Below, in pieces: positions 9,264 through 18,084 of a stretch of DNA of 64,000 nucleotides. This DNA comes from Ilyomonas sp965199845. Its GTDB lineage: Bacteria > Bacteroidota > Bacteroidia > Chitinophagales > Chitinophagaceae. Numbering within the stretch: the stretch's first letter is position 1; each line of letters begins with the position of its first letter. Position numbers and translations under genes: made by a program. Under the pieces are notes generated by a model. That model made no database searches. It was not told the DNA's origin and saw only the letters and a list, made by a program, of their open reading frames with translations. The DNA lies in assembly GCA_965199845.1 (NCBI GenBank), contig CBDATZ010000032.1, positions 1 to 64,000 on the forward strand. The letters are read 5' to 3'.

Positions 9264-9905
9264 ATGAGAACAGACAATACATTAGATTCAAATGTCAGGA
9301 AAAATGTTACTCATCACCCATCTAACATCATTTATCTTATAGCTTTTTGCTTCTTGTTTTTCCTGTTTTCCTGCAACAGTCCTTATGTTCCAAAGCCGGA
9401 AGGTTATTTTGCTATTCCGTTACCCAAAAAAGAATACCGGCTTTTTAACGAGCCGGGTTATCCATATCGTTTTGAATATCCGGTGTACGCAAACGTTGTA
9501 AAAGACAGCACTTTCTTTGACAGCACAACTGAAAATCCATATTGGATTAATGTTGATTTTCCGCAATTTGCCGGGCGTATTTATATAAGTTATAAAACGA
9601 TTGGTACTTATAAATTTTCAACATTGGTTAATGATGCTTATAATATGACGAATAAGCATACATCAAGAGCATCAGGTATCAACGATTCACTGATGATAAC
9701 ACCCAACGGAGTTCATGGCGTTTTCTTTTCTGTTGAAGGAAATGTTGCCACAGCTAACCAGTTTTTCCTGACAGATTCTACCAAAAATTTCCTTCGCGGC
9801 GCTTTGTATTTCGATGCCACTCCCAACCAGGATTCTTTGCAACCGGTCAACCGTTTTTTGGTAGAAGATATGAAGCATCTAATTAATACTTTTCAATGGA
9901 AATGA
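9264..9905 (+). CDS. gldD: Gliding motility lipoprotein GldD
   Basis: 213 residues from ATG 9264 (a GTG directly before it is in the same frame). After a short cytoplasmic stretch come a hydrophobic helix and a lipobox ending LFSC, then YVPKPEGYFAIPLPKKEY, the typical GldD opening. The protein would be a lipoprotein of the gliding/T9SS machinery at the cell envelope; in Flavobacterium johnsoniae GldD is needed for gliding. It starts 15 bp after the gldE stop, so the two are one transcription unit and polarity from the gldE breaks could matter. Length matches the family. Confidence 0.93.
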   Translation: MRTDNTLDSNVRKNVTHHPSNIIYLIAFCFLFFLFSCNSPYVPKPEGYFAIPLPKKEYRLFNEPGYPYRFEYPVYANVVKDSTFFDSTTENPYWINVDFPQFAGRIYISYKTIGTYKFSTLVNDAYNMTNKHTSRASGINDSLMITPNGVHGVFFSVEGNVATANQFFLTDSTKNFLRGALYFDATPNQDSLQPVNRFLVEDMKHLINTFQWK

Positions 9906-10027
9906 TTTGATATTCGATCTCTGAAAAGCTTACTTATTTTCAAAGCGTACAGGAAAGATTACGATGCTAGAGGTAATACACTGGTGTATAAAGGGCTGTA
10001 ATTTATTGATTTCATACTTCAGCCTGT

Positions 10028-10065
10028 GATATACTATAATCAATTCAAAAATCTAATAGTATATC
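10028..10065. terminator. Inverted repeat between convergent gldD and sensor-kinase genes
   Basis: A perfect 10-bp inverted repeat, GATATACTAT / ATAGTATATC, with an 18-nt A/T-rich spacer ends 4 bp before the stop of the leftward kinase gene. Its position suits a weak terminator; the low G+C and long loop make the function uncertain. Confidence 0.35.
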
Positions 10066-10068
10066 CAA

Positions 10069-10527
10069 TCATTGGTAAAGCCAAACTCGTAACAACGAAA
10101 TTAACTGGTCAATATCAATGGGCTTGGAAATATAGTCGGAAGCGCCGGCCTGCATACATTTTTCACGGTCACCATACATAGCTTTTGCGGTAACAGCCAA
10201 AATCGGAAGATTGCGGTATTGCGGTATCCGGCGTATGTTTTGAGTCGCTTCATAGCCATCCATTTCGGGCATCATCATATCCATCAGAATTATATTCACT
10301 TTTGGATTTTGCTTTAACTGTTCCAGTGCATCCTTTCCGTCAGTTGCAGAAACCACGTTCATTTTATGAGCTTCCAACGCTTTGGTTAGTGAATAAATAT
10401 TGCGGATGTCATCATCAGCAATCAATACCGTTTTGTTTTCCAGCACTTGTTCCAAAGCACCCAAACGCCTGGTTACCGGCTTTGATTTATCTACATTATT
10501 TTCTTCCACAATCTGCAAAAAACACAT
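10069..10527 (-). pseudogene. C-terminal receiver domain of the frameshifted hybrid kinase
   Basis: This frame encodes the last receiver domain: KTVLIADDD at the N-terminal acidic pocket, the phospho-acceptor Asp in IILMDMMMPEMDGYEA, the Thr in ILAVTAKA and the Lys in DYISKPID. All catalytic positions are present, so the domain itself is functional. It has no start of its own. It joins the preceding piece at about 10515, where a run of six A on the plus strand (10515-10522) shifts the frame; five would restore DVFLQIVEENN. It belongs to the 13643-10069 hybrid kinase. Confidence 0.75.
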
Positions 10528-10756
10528 CTATCTCATCAAGAATACGCTTGTAAGAATTCGCTGTTTTTACAACAATAGAATCGGCCACTTGTTTAATTCG
10601 CGATTCTTCTGTTTTCGATAAACTTTTGCCTGTAAAAATAATAATTGGTAAATGTTCTAAACCGGCTGTGTTTTTCACAGATTCCAACGCTTCATAAGCA
10701 CTATCGGTAAATACTTTCATTTCGAGAACTACACAATCTGCGCTGCCATCTTGCAA
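10496..10756 (-). pseudogene. Middle receiver domain fragment of the frameshifted hybrid kinase
   Basis: This piece carries the second half of the second receiver: the acceptor region DCVVLEMKV has Glu where Asp is typical, then LPIIIFTGKSLS and SIVVKTANS (Lys kept). In the translation the kinase reading frame leaves this frame near 10790-10800, where NIK should continue as VKGTQEINEAIRSLQDGS. It overlaps the next fragment because both read past the second frameshift. Read with its neighbours it restores a kinase with three consecutive receivers. Confidence 0.7.
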
Positions 10757-10760
10757 ACTT

Positions 10761-13643
10761 CTAATGGCTTCGTTTATTTCCTGCGTTCCTTTTACGTTTT
10801 ATATTATACGATTCGAGAAAATAGCAAAGCGCCTGCGCATGTTTCTCGTTTTCTTCAACAATTAAAATCTTTTTAGGTCCCCGATTTAAAGCGATCTCAA
10901 TCGTATTAAAAATCTGTGGCAATTTTTCTAAGGAAGCGGGCTTATCTATAAAATCTATGGCACCACGATCGAGGCTTTCTTCTTTCACCTGCATGGAAGA
11001 CATCATGTGTACTGGAATTAGCTTGGTAACAGCATTCTTTTTCAATTCATCCATAACTTCCCAGCCATCCATCACCGGCAGTTTTATGTCGAGCAAAATT
11101 GCATTTGGCAAGAATTGGTTCGCAAGCTGAAGCCCGTAATCACCACGATGCGCTATCAATCCTTTATAGTTGTTTTTATGTGCAAACGATAACAGCGTTT
11201 GCGCAAACACAGTATCATCTTCAATAATCAATATAATTTTATCGCCGATTTTTATATTGTTCCTGTCATCAATTACATTATCATTATCTAAACCAGTTGG
11301 TAAAACACGTTCAGCAACAACAGGTTTTTCTATTTTCGGTTTTGATATTGGCTGCGCTGGTTTTTCTTCTGCTACGATTTGCGGCGTTGATTTAACGGGA
11401 ATGATAAGAGTAAATTCACTGCCTTTGCCCGCTTCACTTTTCAATACAATTTCGCCGCCTAACAATTTGGCTAATTCGCGGCTGATAGATAATCCCAAAC
11501 CGGTGCCGCCAAACTTGCGCCTGGTAGAACCATCTGCCTGCTGAAAAGCTTCAAAAACAAGTTGCTGTTTATCTGCCGGAATACCGATACCTGTGTCGGT
11601 AACAATAAATTGAATCTTATTACCATCGGCTGGTTTCACTTCCATTTTTACGCTGCCTTTCGAAGTAAATTTAATAGCGTTTGAAATCAGGTTTTTTAAT
11701 ACTTGTTCAACGCGTAATGAATCTGTTTGAATGGTAACTGGCGCATCCAGGCTGATTTCTATAGAAAAAGGCAAATTCTTATCTTTTGCAATTGGTGTAA
11801 AGATGGCAGTGAGATTGTTTTTTATTTCGTTTACCGTAACGTCGCGAAATTCAACTTTCATTTTCCCGGCTTCTATTTTTGACAAGTCTAAAATCTCATC
11901 TATCAAAGTGAGCAAACCATTGCCGGAATTCTGAATAACAGTAGCAAATTCAACCTGTTCTTTGGTGAGATTTTTCTCTGTATTTTCTGCAATCAACCTG
12001 GAAAGCAGCAAAATTGAATTTAGCGGCGTACGAAGTTCGTGCGACATATTTGCCAAAAATTCACTTTTGTACTTGGTTGATATTTCGATTTCTTCTGCTT
12101 TCTTTTGTATTTCGAGATTGCGTTCTACAATCATCTGGTTCTTTTCTTCCAGCATCGAACTGCGTTCTTCTAGTTCCTGATTTGCCTGCAATAATTCTTC
12201 CTGCTGCACTTTTAATTCTTCTTCGGAAACCTGTAGTTTTTGCGCCTGGCTTTCCAGGTCATAATTCATGTGTTCCAACTCGTGCTGCTGCATTTGCAAC
12301 TCTTCTGCCTGCGCTTGCGTTTCGCTTAATAATTGCTGCAGCCGTGTATATTGTTCTGCACTTTCTAACGACAAACCAATTGTAGCTGCAATGCTTTCGT
12401 AATACTGTATTTCTTTGGCTGTATATGGCTGAAACGAAACCGTTTCAATAACAGCCTTTAACCTGTTTTCCCAAACCACCGGAAAAACGATAAGATTGCC
12501 AGGTTTTACTTCGCCGGTTGCATAGCTGATGATAATATCCGTCTGCGGCATCTGGTTGAGAACAATCATTTTTTGGTTGCTCGCACATTGGCCTACCAAA
12601 CCTTCGCCGGGTTCAATTTTTTTCTTTATCTGATCATTTAAAGCAACGCCGGCAGCTAAATCGAGCGAATCATTTTCCAACAAATAAATGGCTGTGGCAT
12701 GGCTGTTTGTATAGTCGGCAATTGTATTGACTATCGTTTTAACAAGCACACGAATGTCTTTTTCGCCAATCATTTTGCCACTTAATAAAGCCAAACCATT
12801 TTTCAGCCATTCGCGGTTTTTAAAGTCGTCAAAAGAATTATCCAGCGCAGATGCCATTTTGTTGAAAGCTACTGAAATAACACCAAGACTCTCTTCGCCA
12901 CTTTCGGCAGCGCGTACTTTATAATCGCCCGCCGAAACTTTTAAAGCAATATCTTCAAAAATATGAATGCGCTTTTGGGTTTCTATTTCGTTAGCTTCTA
13001 AGTTTTGCTGCAAACCAACCCGCAAATCGTAATCGTGTTTAAGCTTTCTGTAAAAATTAATGGTTATTAAAATAGAAGATAAAGCTGTAAGAATAAGAAC
13101 CAATGGTGTAAGCCAGGCATAGATAGCAAAGCCTTCGTTACGAATAAGGAGCAACCGGTTTTCTTCTTTTTGAATATCTGAAATTACTTGCCTGATTTTA
13201 GACATGATATATTGTCCATCAAGAAAATCGGAAGGTTGCGTTTTTCTGCCCGTCTTAAATAAGTTGATATGTTCTTCTAATTTGGCAAATCGCTTTTCGA
13301 TTAGCGTATGTAAAATTCTGCAATTAACCCGCTGTTTTGGATTGTCGTGTGTAAGTTGTGTAAGTGTATCAAAACTTTTATAAACATTGGCTTTTGTTGA
13401 TGAATATGGCGTTAAAAAACTGCTGTAACCGGAAAGAAGATAGCCTCGTTGCTCACTTTCCGATTCGCTTAGCAAAGCAGATAAATCTTCCGATTGAAAC
13501 AATACAATATTGGTGTGATTAACCCATTCTGCGCGGTCTTTTAATTTGTAAATGCTGTAATAAGAAGCCACAGAACTTATAAGAAGAATAAGTAAAGATA
13601 ACCCGAAACCTCGTTGCAGGTTTCGCAAGAATGGATTTGCCAT
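10761..13643 (-). CDS. CHASE3-HAMP-GAF hybrid sensor histidine kinase (C-terminus frameshifted)
   Basis: 960 residues before the frameshift; about 1190 if repaired to 10069. The order is: membrane helix 1; a CHASE3-like periplasmic sensor (SESEQRGYLLSGYSSFL); helix 2 near residue 180; HAMP; a GAF domain (about 290-440); a long coiled coil rich in Glu/Gln/Leu (about 440-520); HisKA with FLANMSHELRTPLNS; HATPase with N, G1 (DTGIGIP) and G2 (GGTGLGLSIS) boxes; receiver 1 (AILLDIKLPVMDGW); and the start of receiver 2. It senses an envelope or cytoplasmic cue and relays phosphate through its receivers. It is second in an operon behind the REC-PAS kinase (75-bp gap). No output regulator is adjacent, so relay to a separate protein is likely. 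Confidence 0.85.
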   Translation of the reverse strand: MANPFLRNLQRGFGLSLLILLISSVASYYSIYKLKDRAEWVNHTNIVLFQSEDLSALLSESESEQRGYLLSGYSSFLTPYSSTKANVYKSFDTLTQLTHDNPKQRVNCRILHTLIEKRFAKLEEHINLFKTGRKTQPSDFLDGQYIMSKIRQVISDIQKEENRLLLIRNEGFAIYAWLTPLVLILTALSSILITINFYRKLKHDYDLRVGLQQNLEANEIETQKRIHIFEDIALKVSAGDYKVRAAESGEESLGVISVAFNKMASALDNSFDDFKNREWLKNGLALLSGKMIGEKDIRVLVKTIVNTIADYTNSHATAIYLLENDSLDLAAGVALNDQIKKKIEPGEGLVGQCASNQKMIVLNQMPQTDIIISYATGEVKPGNLIVFPVVWENRLKAVIETVSFQPYTAKEIQYYESIAATIGLSLESAEQYTRLQQLLSETQAQAEELQMQQHELEHMNYDLESQAQKLQVSEEELKVQQEELLQANQELEERSSMLEEKNQMIVERNLEIQKKAEEIEISTKYKSEFLANMSHELRTPLNSILLLSRLIAENTEKNLTKEQVEFATVIQNSGNGLLTLIDEILDLSKIEAGKMKVEFRDVTVNEIKNNLTAIFTPIAKDKNLPFSIEISLDAPVTIQTDSLRVEQVLKNLISNAIKFTSKGSVKMEVKPADGNKIQFIVTDTGIGIPADKQQLVFEAFQQADGSTRRKFGGTGLGLSISRELAKLLGGEIVLKSEAGKGSEFTLIIPVKSTPQIVAEEKPAQPISKPKIEKPVVAERVLPTGLDNDNVIDDRNNIKIGDKIILIIEDDTVFAQTLLSFAHKNNYKGLIAHRGDYGLQLANQFLPNAILLDIKLPVMDGWEVMDELKKNAVTKLIPVHMMSSMQVKEESLDRGAIDFIDKPASLEKLPQIFNTIEIALNRGPKKILIVEENEKHAQALCYFLESYNIKRKRNAGNKRSH

Positions 13644-13718
13644 ATATGAATGTATCTATAAATTCAGCTGAATTGGTTTCAGAAAACAATTCAATATTAT
13701 CAATCAAAACCGGGAAAA

Positions 13719-15197
13719 CTAATTGTTATATTGTGGTTGAACCGGTATGGTAAAATAAAATACAGAACCCTCTCCCTCTTTGCTTTCTACACCAAACTCG
13801 CCGTTATGCCGTTTTATAATTTCGGCACAGATATATAACCCGATGCCCAAACCTTGGAAACGGTTGGAAGAAGCTTCAGCGCGGTAAAATTTTTCAAAAA
13901 TATGTGAGCTGCTTTCTTTCGAAATTCCGATGCCAAAATCGCGTACGGAAACATGCAGTTTGTTTGCATCAGACGTATCAATATCAACTTCTACCGCATC
14001 GCTTTCGGGAGAATATTTAATGGCGTTGCTTAAGTAATTAATCAGAACCTGTTCAATACGCATTTCATCGGCATAAATTTCTATATCAGCATTTCCATTG
14101 ACAGAAATCTGCGCCCTCGGATACGTTTGTTTTACAATTTCTAACGTATTGGAGAGAAGCGATTTGAAAGTAAAGAATTTTTTGTTGAACTTCAGTTTGC
14201 CACTTTCTATTTTAGATATATCAAGTAAATCGGCAATCAGTAAATAGAGTTTATCAATTTGCTTTTCAGTTCGTTCAATAAACATGGTTGCCTGGTCTTT
14301 CGATTCGTCTTTTATAGCTGCGTGTAAAAGATGAACATACGCTTTGATACTGGTAAGCGGCGTTTTCAACTCATGACTTGCGATGCTGATAAATTCGTCT
14401 TTTTTATCCAGCGCTTTTCTTTGTTCTTCGATGTCTGTGAAAGTGCCAACCCATTTTACAATTTCCTCGCCTTCATATATCGGCAAAGCCCGCAAAAGAT
14501 GCCATTTACAATTGCCGCTTTCGCGCCTTTGAATACATACTTCAAGTTCTACCTTAGTGCCCGATGTGATGGCTTTTATCCATTGTTCTTTAATGGCTGT
14601 TTCATCCGGCAATAATTTTGGAAACTCAGTTCCGTCAAATGAATATTCGTACCAGTGCTCGTTTACAAATTCAATAGTTCCATCGGGTTTTGCTGTAAAT
14701 GCAATCTGTGGAATGCTTTCGAGAATGGATTGAAGTTCGCGGTTTCTTTCTTTTAACTGCGCCTGTACTTCTTTCCTGATTTCAATTTCTTCGCGAAGTG
14801 AATTTTGAATTGCGTTTAAAGCCTGTGTTTGTGTGTAAAGCCGGTAAAACGTTTTTACTTTCAGAATCAAAATATCCGGATCAAATGGCTTTGTTATATA
14901 ATCTATCGCACCGGAAGCATAACCTTTGGTGATGAATCTTTTTTCGACATTTACGGCAGATAAAAAAATGATGGGAATGTCTTTCGTTTTGCTGGTTCCA
15001 CTGATAGCTTCGGCAACTTCAAAGCCGTCCATGCCGGGCATTTGAACATCGAGTATAATAAGAAAATACGAGTTTTTGAGAATTTTCAGCAAAGCTTCTT
15101 CTCCCGAAGACGCCGTATCAACCCTAAAGTCGTTTATCTCAAGTATTTTTTTTAAAGACAATATATTTTCACGCTTATCATCAACAATTAATATCAT
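13719..15197 (-). CDS. Receiver-PAS-histidine kinase (REC-PAS-HisKA-HATPase)
   Basis: 492 residues from the ATG at 15197. The frame is open 31 codons further, but the receiver begins exactly at MILIVDDK, so the longer form is rejected. The receiver has Asp50 in FLIILDVQMPGMDGF and the Lys in YITKPFDPD. Then come a short coiled coil, a PAS domain (IPQIAFTAKPDGTIEFVNEH), HisKA with FISIASHELKTPLTS and HATPase with SVRDFGIGIS and GLGIGLYI. There are no membrane segments, so it is a soluble kinase likely driven by phosphorylation of its own receiver. The downstream hybrid kinase is in the same operon, and the two plausibly form one relay. Confidence 0.88.
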   Translation of the reverse strand: MILIVDDKRENILSLKKILEINDFRVDTASSGEEALLKILKNSYFLIILDVQMPGMDGFEVAEAISGTSKTKDIPIIFLSAVNVEKRFITKGYASGAIDYITKPFDPDILILKVKTFYRLYTQTQALNAIQNSLREEIEIRKEVQAQLKERNRELQSILESIPQIAFTAKPDGTIEFVNEHWYEYSFDGTEFPKLLPDETAIKEQWIKAITSGTKVELEVCIQRRESGNCKWHLLRALPIYEGEEIVKWVGTFTDIEEQRKALDKKDEFISIASHELKTPLTSIKAYVHLLHAAIKDESKDQATMFIERTEKQIDKLYLLIADLLDISKIESGKLKFNKKFFTFKSLLSNTLEIVKQTYPRAQISVNGNADIEIYADEMRIEQVLINYLSNAIKYSPESDAVEVDIDTSDANKLHVSVRDFGIGISKESSSHIFEKFYRAEASSNRFQGLGIGLYICAEIIKRHNGEFGVESKEGEGSVFYFTIPVQPQYNN

Positions 15198-15395
15198 GAA
15201 AACAGTACAAGGTTTAAAAAAAGTAAAAGTAGATGAATTAAACATGCAAAATATATTATGCAGTCTAAAGTTCAATGTCCTGTTTCGCAATTGATTGATA
15301 TTGATTCTACTTTTTTGTTTGCCAAACGCAGCAAAGTGTATAACTGTTTTTGCAGCCTGTGAGGTAATATTTTTATTTTGTGAACAAAGTATAAA

Positions 15396-17141
15396 CTGAA
15401 AATTTTTATTGCCATATTATGTAGCCTGGTTGTAACGCCGGGCTTTGCGCAGTATTACCTGCAGGGAGAAATAAAAAATCCGCAGGGAAATGTTGTGCAG
15501 TTTGCTAAAATCAGACTATCATCTAAAGGAACTTCTGTTTTCACAAGTGGCACTTCCGGCGGTTTTGGTATTCCGCTTACGCAAAAACAAGATACGATAA
15601 CTGTTGCGCTGGATGGATATGAAACGCTTGTAACGGTAATCGCAACCGATAAATTTCAAAATCTTGTATTGCAGCCGTTATTGGCTTTGGCAAGCAATCA
15701 GTCAAGCGGATTGATGTCGCTCACAAAAAGTAAAATTGATAAGAGTCAGTCTGCAACAACTTCTTATGGCGGCGAAACGTACACATCACTTGCTGAAAAT
15801 AACTTTGTAAATGCAAAAACTTCTGCCGAAACAAGCATTGCGTTAAACATAAATTCGGCTTCTTACAGTAATATACGCCGGTTCCTGAACATGGGCATTC
15901 AAGTGCCGCCGGACGGTGTGCGGATAGAAGAAATGCTGAATTATTTTAACTTAAATGAAATCAATAACGATTCTGCAAGGCAATCTTTTTATATCAATAC
16001 ACAACTCACTTCGTGTCCGTGGAATGATACTAATCAATTACTGTTTGTACACGTTCATGCGCCTAAAATAAGTTATCAAAATATACCACCCGCCAAGCTG
16101 ATTTTTTTGATAGATGTTTCAGGCTCGATGGATAAAGACAATCGCTTACCGTTAGTACAATCCGCATTTAAGTTTCTTGTAAATAATTTGAGAGCCGAAG
16201 ACACGGTTGGTATTGTTACTTACGGAGGATATGTAGGTATTGCATTGCCACCCACATCGGGCGGCGAAAAAGAGAAGATAGATAGCGTGATTGATGGTTT
16301 GCGCGCAGATGGAGATACGCCCGGCTCGCAGGCTATCCAGACGGCTTATCAGCTTGCTGAAAAGATATTTAATGCACAAAGTAACAATCGCGTGATCCTG
16401 GCAACCGATGGCGATTTTAATATCGGGCAAACCTCAGATAAAGAATTAGAAGCCATCGTAAATCAATATAAAGAAAAAGGCATTTATCTTACTTGTTTAG
16501 GCACTGGCATGGGCAATTATAAAGACAGTCGTTTGGAGATGCTTGCCAAAAAAGGCAACGGCAATTTTGCTTATATAGATAATATGCAGGAAGCGCAAAA
16601 AACAATGGTCACCGAGTTTACAAAGAATATGTATGCAGTTGCCAACAATGTATCTTTGCAGGTTCGTTTTAACGACAAAGCTGTTACGCAATATCGTCTT
16701 ATTGGTTACGATAACCGGAAAGATGCCGTAAACGATACATTATTAACGGAAGGCGGCGAAATTGGCAGCGGACAAAGCACCGTAACCGTATTTGAAATTG
16801 AACCTTCGGCAATCAGAAATCAATCGCCTGCATCAATACAATTGCATTATCGCCTTCCACAAAACAGTTCTGATATGGTCCAGAATTTTGATGCAGGCAA
16901 CCATATTATTCCTCTCGATTCTGCCAACGCCAAGCTAAGAATAGCAACAGCGGTTTGTATGTTTGGAACGATATTAAAACACTCGAAATATGCTGCAAAT
17001 TGTAGTTGGGAAACAATTGAAAAGCTTGCCAAATCTGCTGCTTCGCCCAATAATATAATGGACAAAGAATTTTTGGTTTTGATAAAAAAAGCAAAGCTGA
17101 TTTATAAAGAAAGCAATCGCAGCGATAAGAAGAAAAAGTAA
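15396..17141 (+). CDS. Secreted YfbK-type von Willebrand factor A protein, apparent CTG start
   Basis: 581 residues if started at CTG 15396. The nearest usual start, GTG 15495, would remove a perfect signal peptide (KIFIAILCSLVVTPGFAQ after the initiator). The open frame begins at 15384 and contains no ATG, GTG or TTG upstream of the signal peptide. Domains are a carboxypeptidase-regulatory-like beta fold (about 20-90), a Gln/Ser-rich linker, the vWF_A N-terminal module (SYSNIRRFLNMG...RIEEMLNYF), and VWA with the MIDAS motif DVSGSMD near residue 240. Last comes the YfbK C-terminal domain. VWA domains bind ligands through a divalent metal. Periplasmic or surface location is inferred. The gene diverges from the REC-PAS kinase across about 200 bp. 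Confidence 0.85.
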   Translation: MKIFIAILCSLVVTPGFAQYYLQGEIKNPQGNVVQFAKIRLSSKGTSVFTSGTSGGFGIPLTQKQDTITVALDGYETLVTVIATDKFQNLVLQPLLALASNQSSGLMSLTKSKIDKSQSATTSYGGETYTSLAENNFVNAKTSAETSIALNINSASYSNIRRFLNMGIQVPPDGVRIEEMLNYFNLNEINNDSARQSFYINTQLTSCPWNDTNQLLFVHVHAPKISYQNIPPAKLIFLIDVSGSMDKDNRLPLVQSAFKFLVNNLRAEDTVGIVTYGGYVGIALPPTSGGEKEKIDSVIDGLRADGDTPGSQAIQTAYQLAEKIFNAQSNNRVILATDGDFNIGQTSDKELEAIVNQYKEKGIYLTCLGTGMGNYKDSRLEMLAKKGNGNFAYIDNMQEAQKTMVTEFTKNMYAVANNVSLQVRFNDKAVTQYRLIGYDNRKDAVNDTLLTEGGEIGSGQSTVTVFEIEPSAIRNQSPASIQLHYRLPQNSSDMVQNFDAGNHIIPLDSANAKLRIATAVCMFGTILKHSKYAANCSWETIEKLAKSAASPNNIMDKEFLVLIKKAKLIYKESNRSDKKKK

Positions 17142-17227
17142 GTGCCAGGTTGATCTATTGTTCCTGCTTTTATAATAACGTCTTTCTCAAAAAAGATTCT
17201 TGTATAATCTTTGCATTTTGATTTGGT

Positions 17228-17947
17228 ATGACGAAACTGAGTGTCAATATTAATAAAATAGCCACATTACGAAACAGTCGCGGCGGCAATAATCCGGATG
17301 TTGTTAAAGCTGCCATTGATGCGCAGATGTTCGGTGCTGATGGTATTACGGTTCATCCGCGACCCGACGAAAGACATATTCGTTATAACGATGTTAGAGC
17401 GATCAGTCAAATTATAAAAACCGAGTTTAACATTGAAGGAAATTGCACCGAACCTCGTTTTGTTGATTTGGTATTGAAAGTAAAACCGCAACAGGTTACT
17501 TTGGTTCCCGATGCTTCTGACCAGATTACTAGCAATCACGGCTGGAACACAATCGAGCACAAAGCCTACCTGGCGCAAATGATAAAGATCTTTCAAAATG
17601 CAGGCATTCGTGTAAGCCTTTTTGTTGATCCGGTTATTGAAATGGTTGAAGGTGCAGCGGCAACCGGAACAAACCGTATTGAACTTTATACAGAAGGTTA
17701 TGCAAAAGAATTTTTGGTTGATAAAAAAGCTTCGGTTTCGTATTATATAGCTGCCGCCAACAAAGCGAAAGAATTAAATCTCGGGTTAAATGCCGGCCAC
17801 GATTTGGACTTGCAAAATCTAAAATTTTTCAAGCAAAACATTCCTCATCTTGATGAAGTTTCCATTGGTCATGCACTTATTTCTGATGCTTTGTATCTTG
17901 GTTTTGAGAATGCTATACAAATGTATAAGCGGCAGTTGATTGAATGA
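17228..17947 (+). CDS. pdxJ: Pyridoxine 5'-phosphate synthase
   Basis: 239 residues, the normal PdxJ length. It condenses 1-deoxy-D-xylulose 5-phosphate with 3-amino-2-oxopropyl phosphate to make pyridoxine 5'-phosphate, the ring-closing step of the DXP-dependent vitamin B6 pathway. Family motifs are LSVNINKIATLRNSRGG, GADGITVHPRPDERHI, QVTLVPDASDQITSNHGW, EGAAATGTNRIELYTEGYA and LNAGHDLDLQNL, forming an (alpha/beta)8 barrel. An AATCTTTGC stretch ending 12 bp before the ATG resembles a -7 element, suggesting a very short leader. Intact and soluble. Confidence 0.97.
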   Translation: MTKLSVNINKIATLRNSRGGNNPDVVKAAIDAQMFGADGITVHPRPDERHIRYNDVRAISQIIKTEFNIEGNCTEPRFVDLVLKVKPQQVTLVPDASDQITSNHGWNTIEHKAYLAQMIKIFQNAGIRVSLFVDPVIEMVEGAAATGTNRIELYTEGYAKEFLVDKKASVSYYIAAANKAKELNLGLNAGHDLDLQNLKFFKQNIPHLDEVSIGHALISDALYLGFENAIQMYKRQLIE

Positions 17948-18005
17948 AAGAATCAAGTTACAAGATTTAAAAAATAAAAGTCAGGAATCAAAAAAAAGAA
18001 TCAAG
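17947..18005 (+). repeat. Short direct repeat AAAGAATCAAG in the pdxJ-ALDH gap
   Basis: The 11-mer AAAGAATCAAG occurs at 17947-17957 and 17995-18005, within an A-rich run also holding AGGAATCA and AATCCAAG. It looks like the degenerate AATCAAG-type intergenic filler seen in Bacteroidota. No function is claimed. Confidence 0.35.
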
Positions 18006-18084
18006 AAATAAAATCCAAGTTTGAAGGAAAAGAACTTTTAATTGAAGTAAATAAATCATTTTTATTACATACCTGAATTGTTCT

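Noticed and set aside
10069..10800. Programmed ribosomal frameshifting in the hybrid kinase
   Set aside because: Two separate shifts are needed, no stimulatory hairpin is evident, and receiver-domain kinases are not known to use this; indel or error is simpler.
11170..12385. Several plus-strand frames inside the hybrid kinase
   Set aside because: They are antisense shadows of the HisKA, HATPase and coiled-coil coding sequence.
17945..18084. CRISPR-like repeats in the pdxJ-ALDH gap
   Set aside because: Only two short 11-mers without constant length or spacers; no cas genes in the window.
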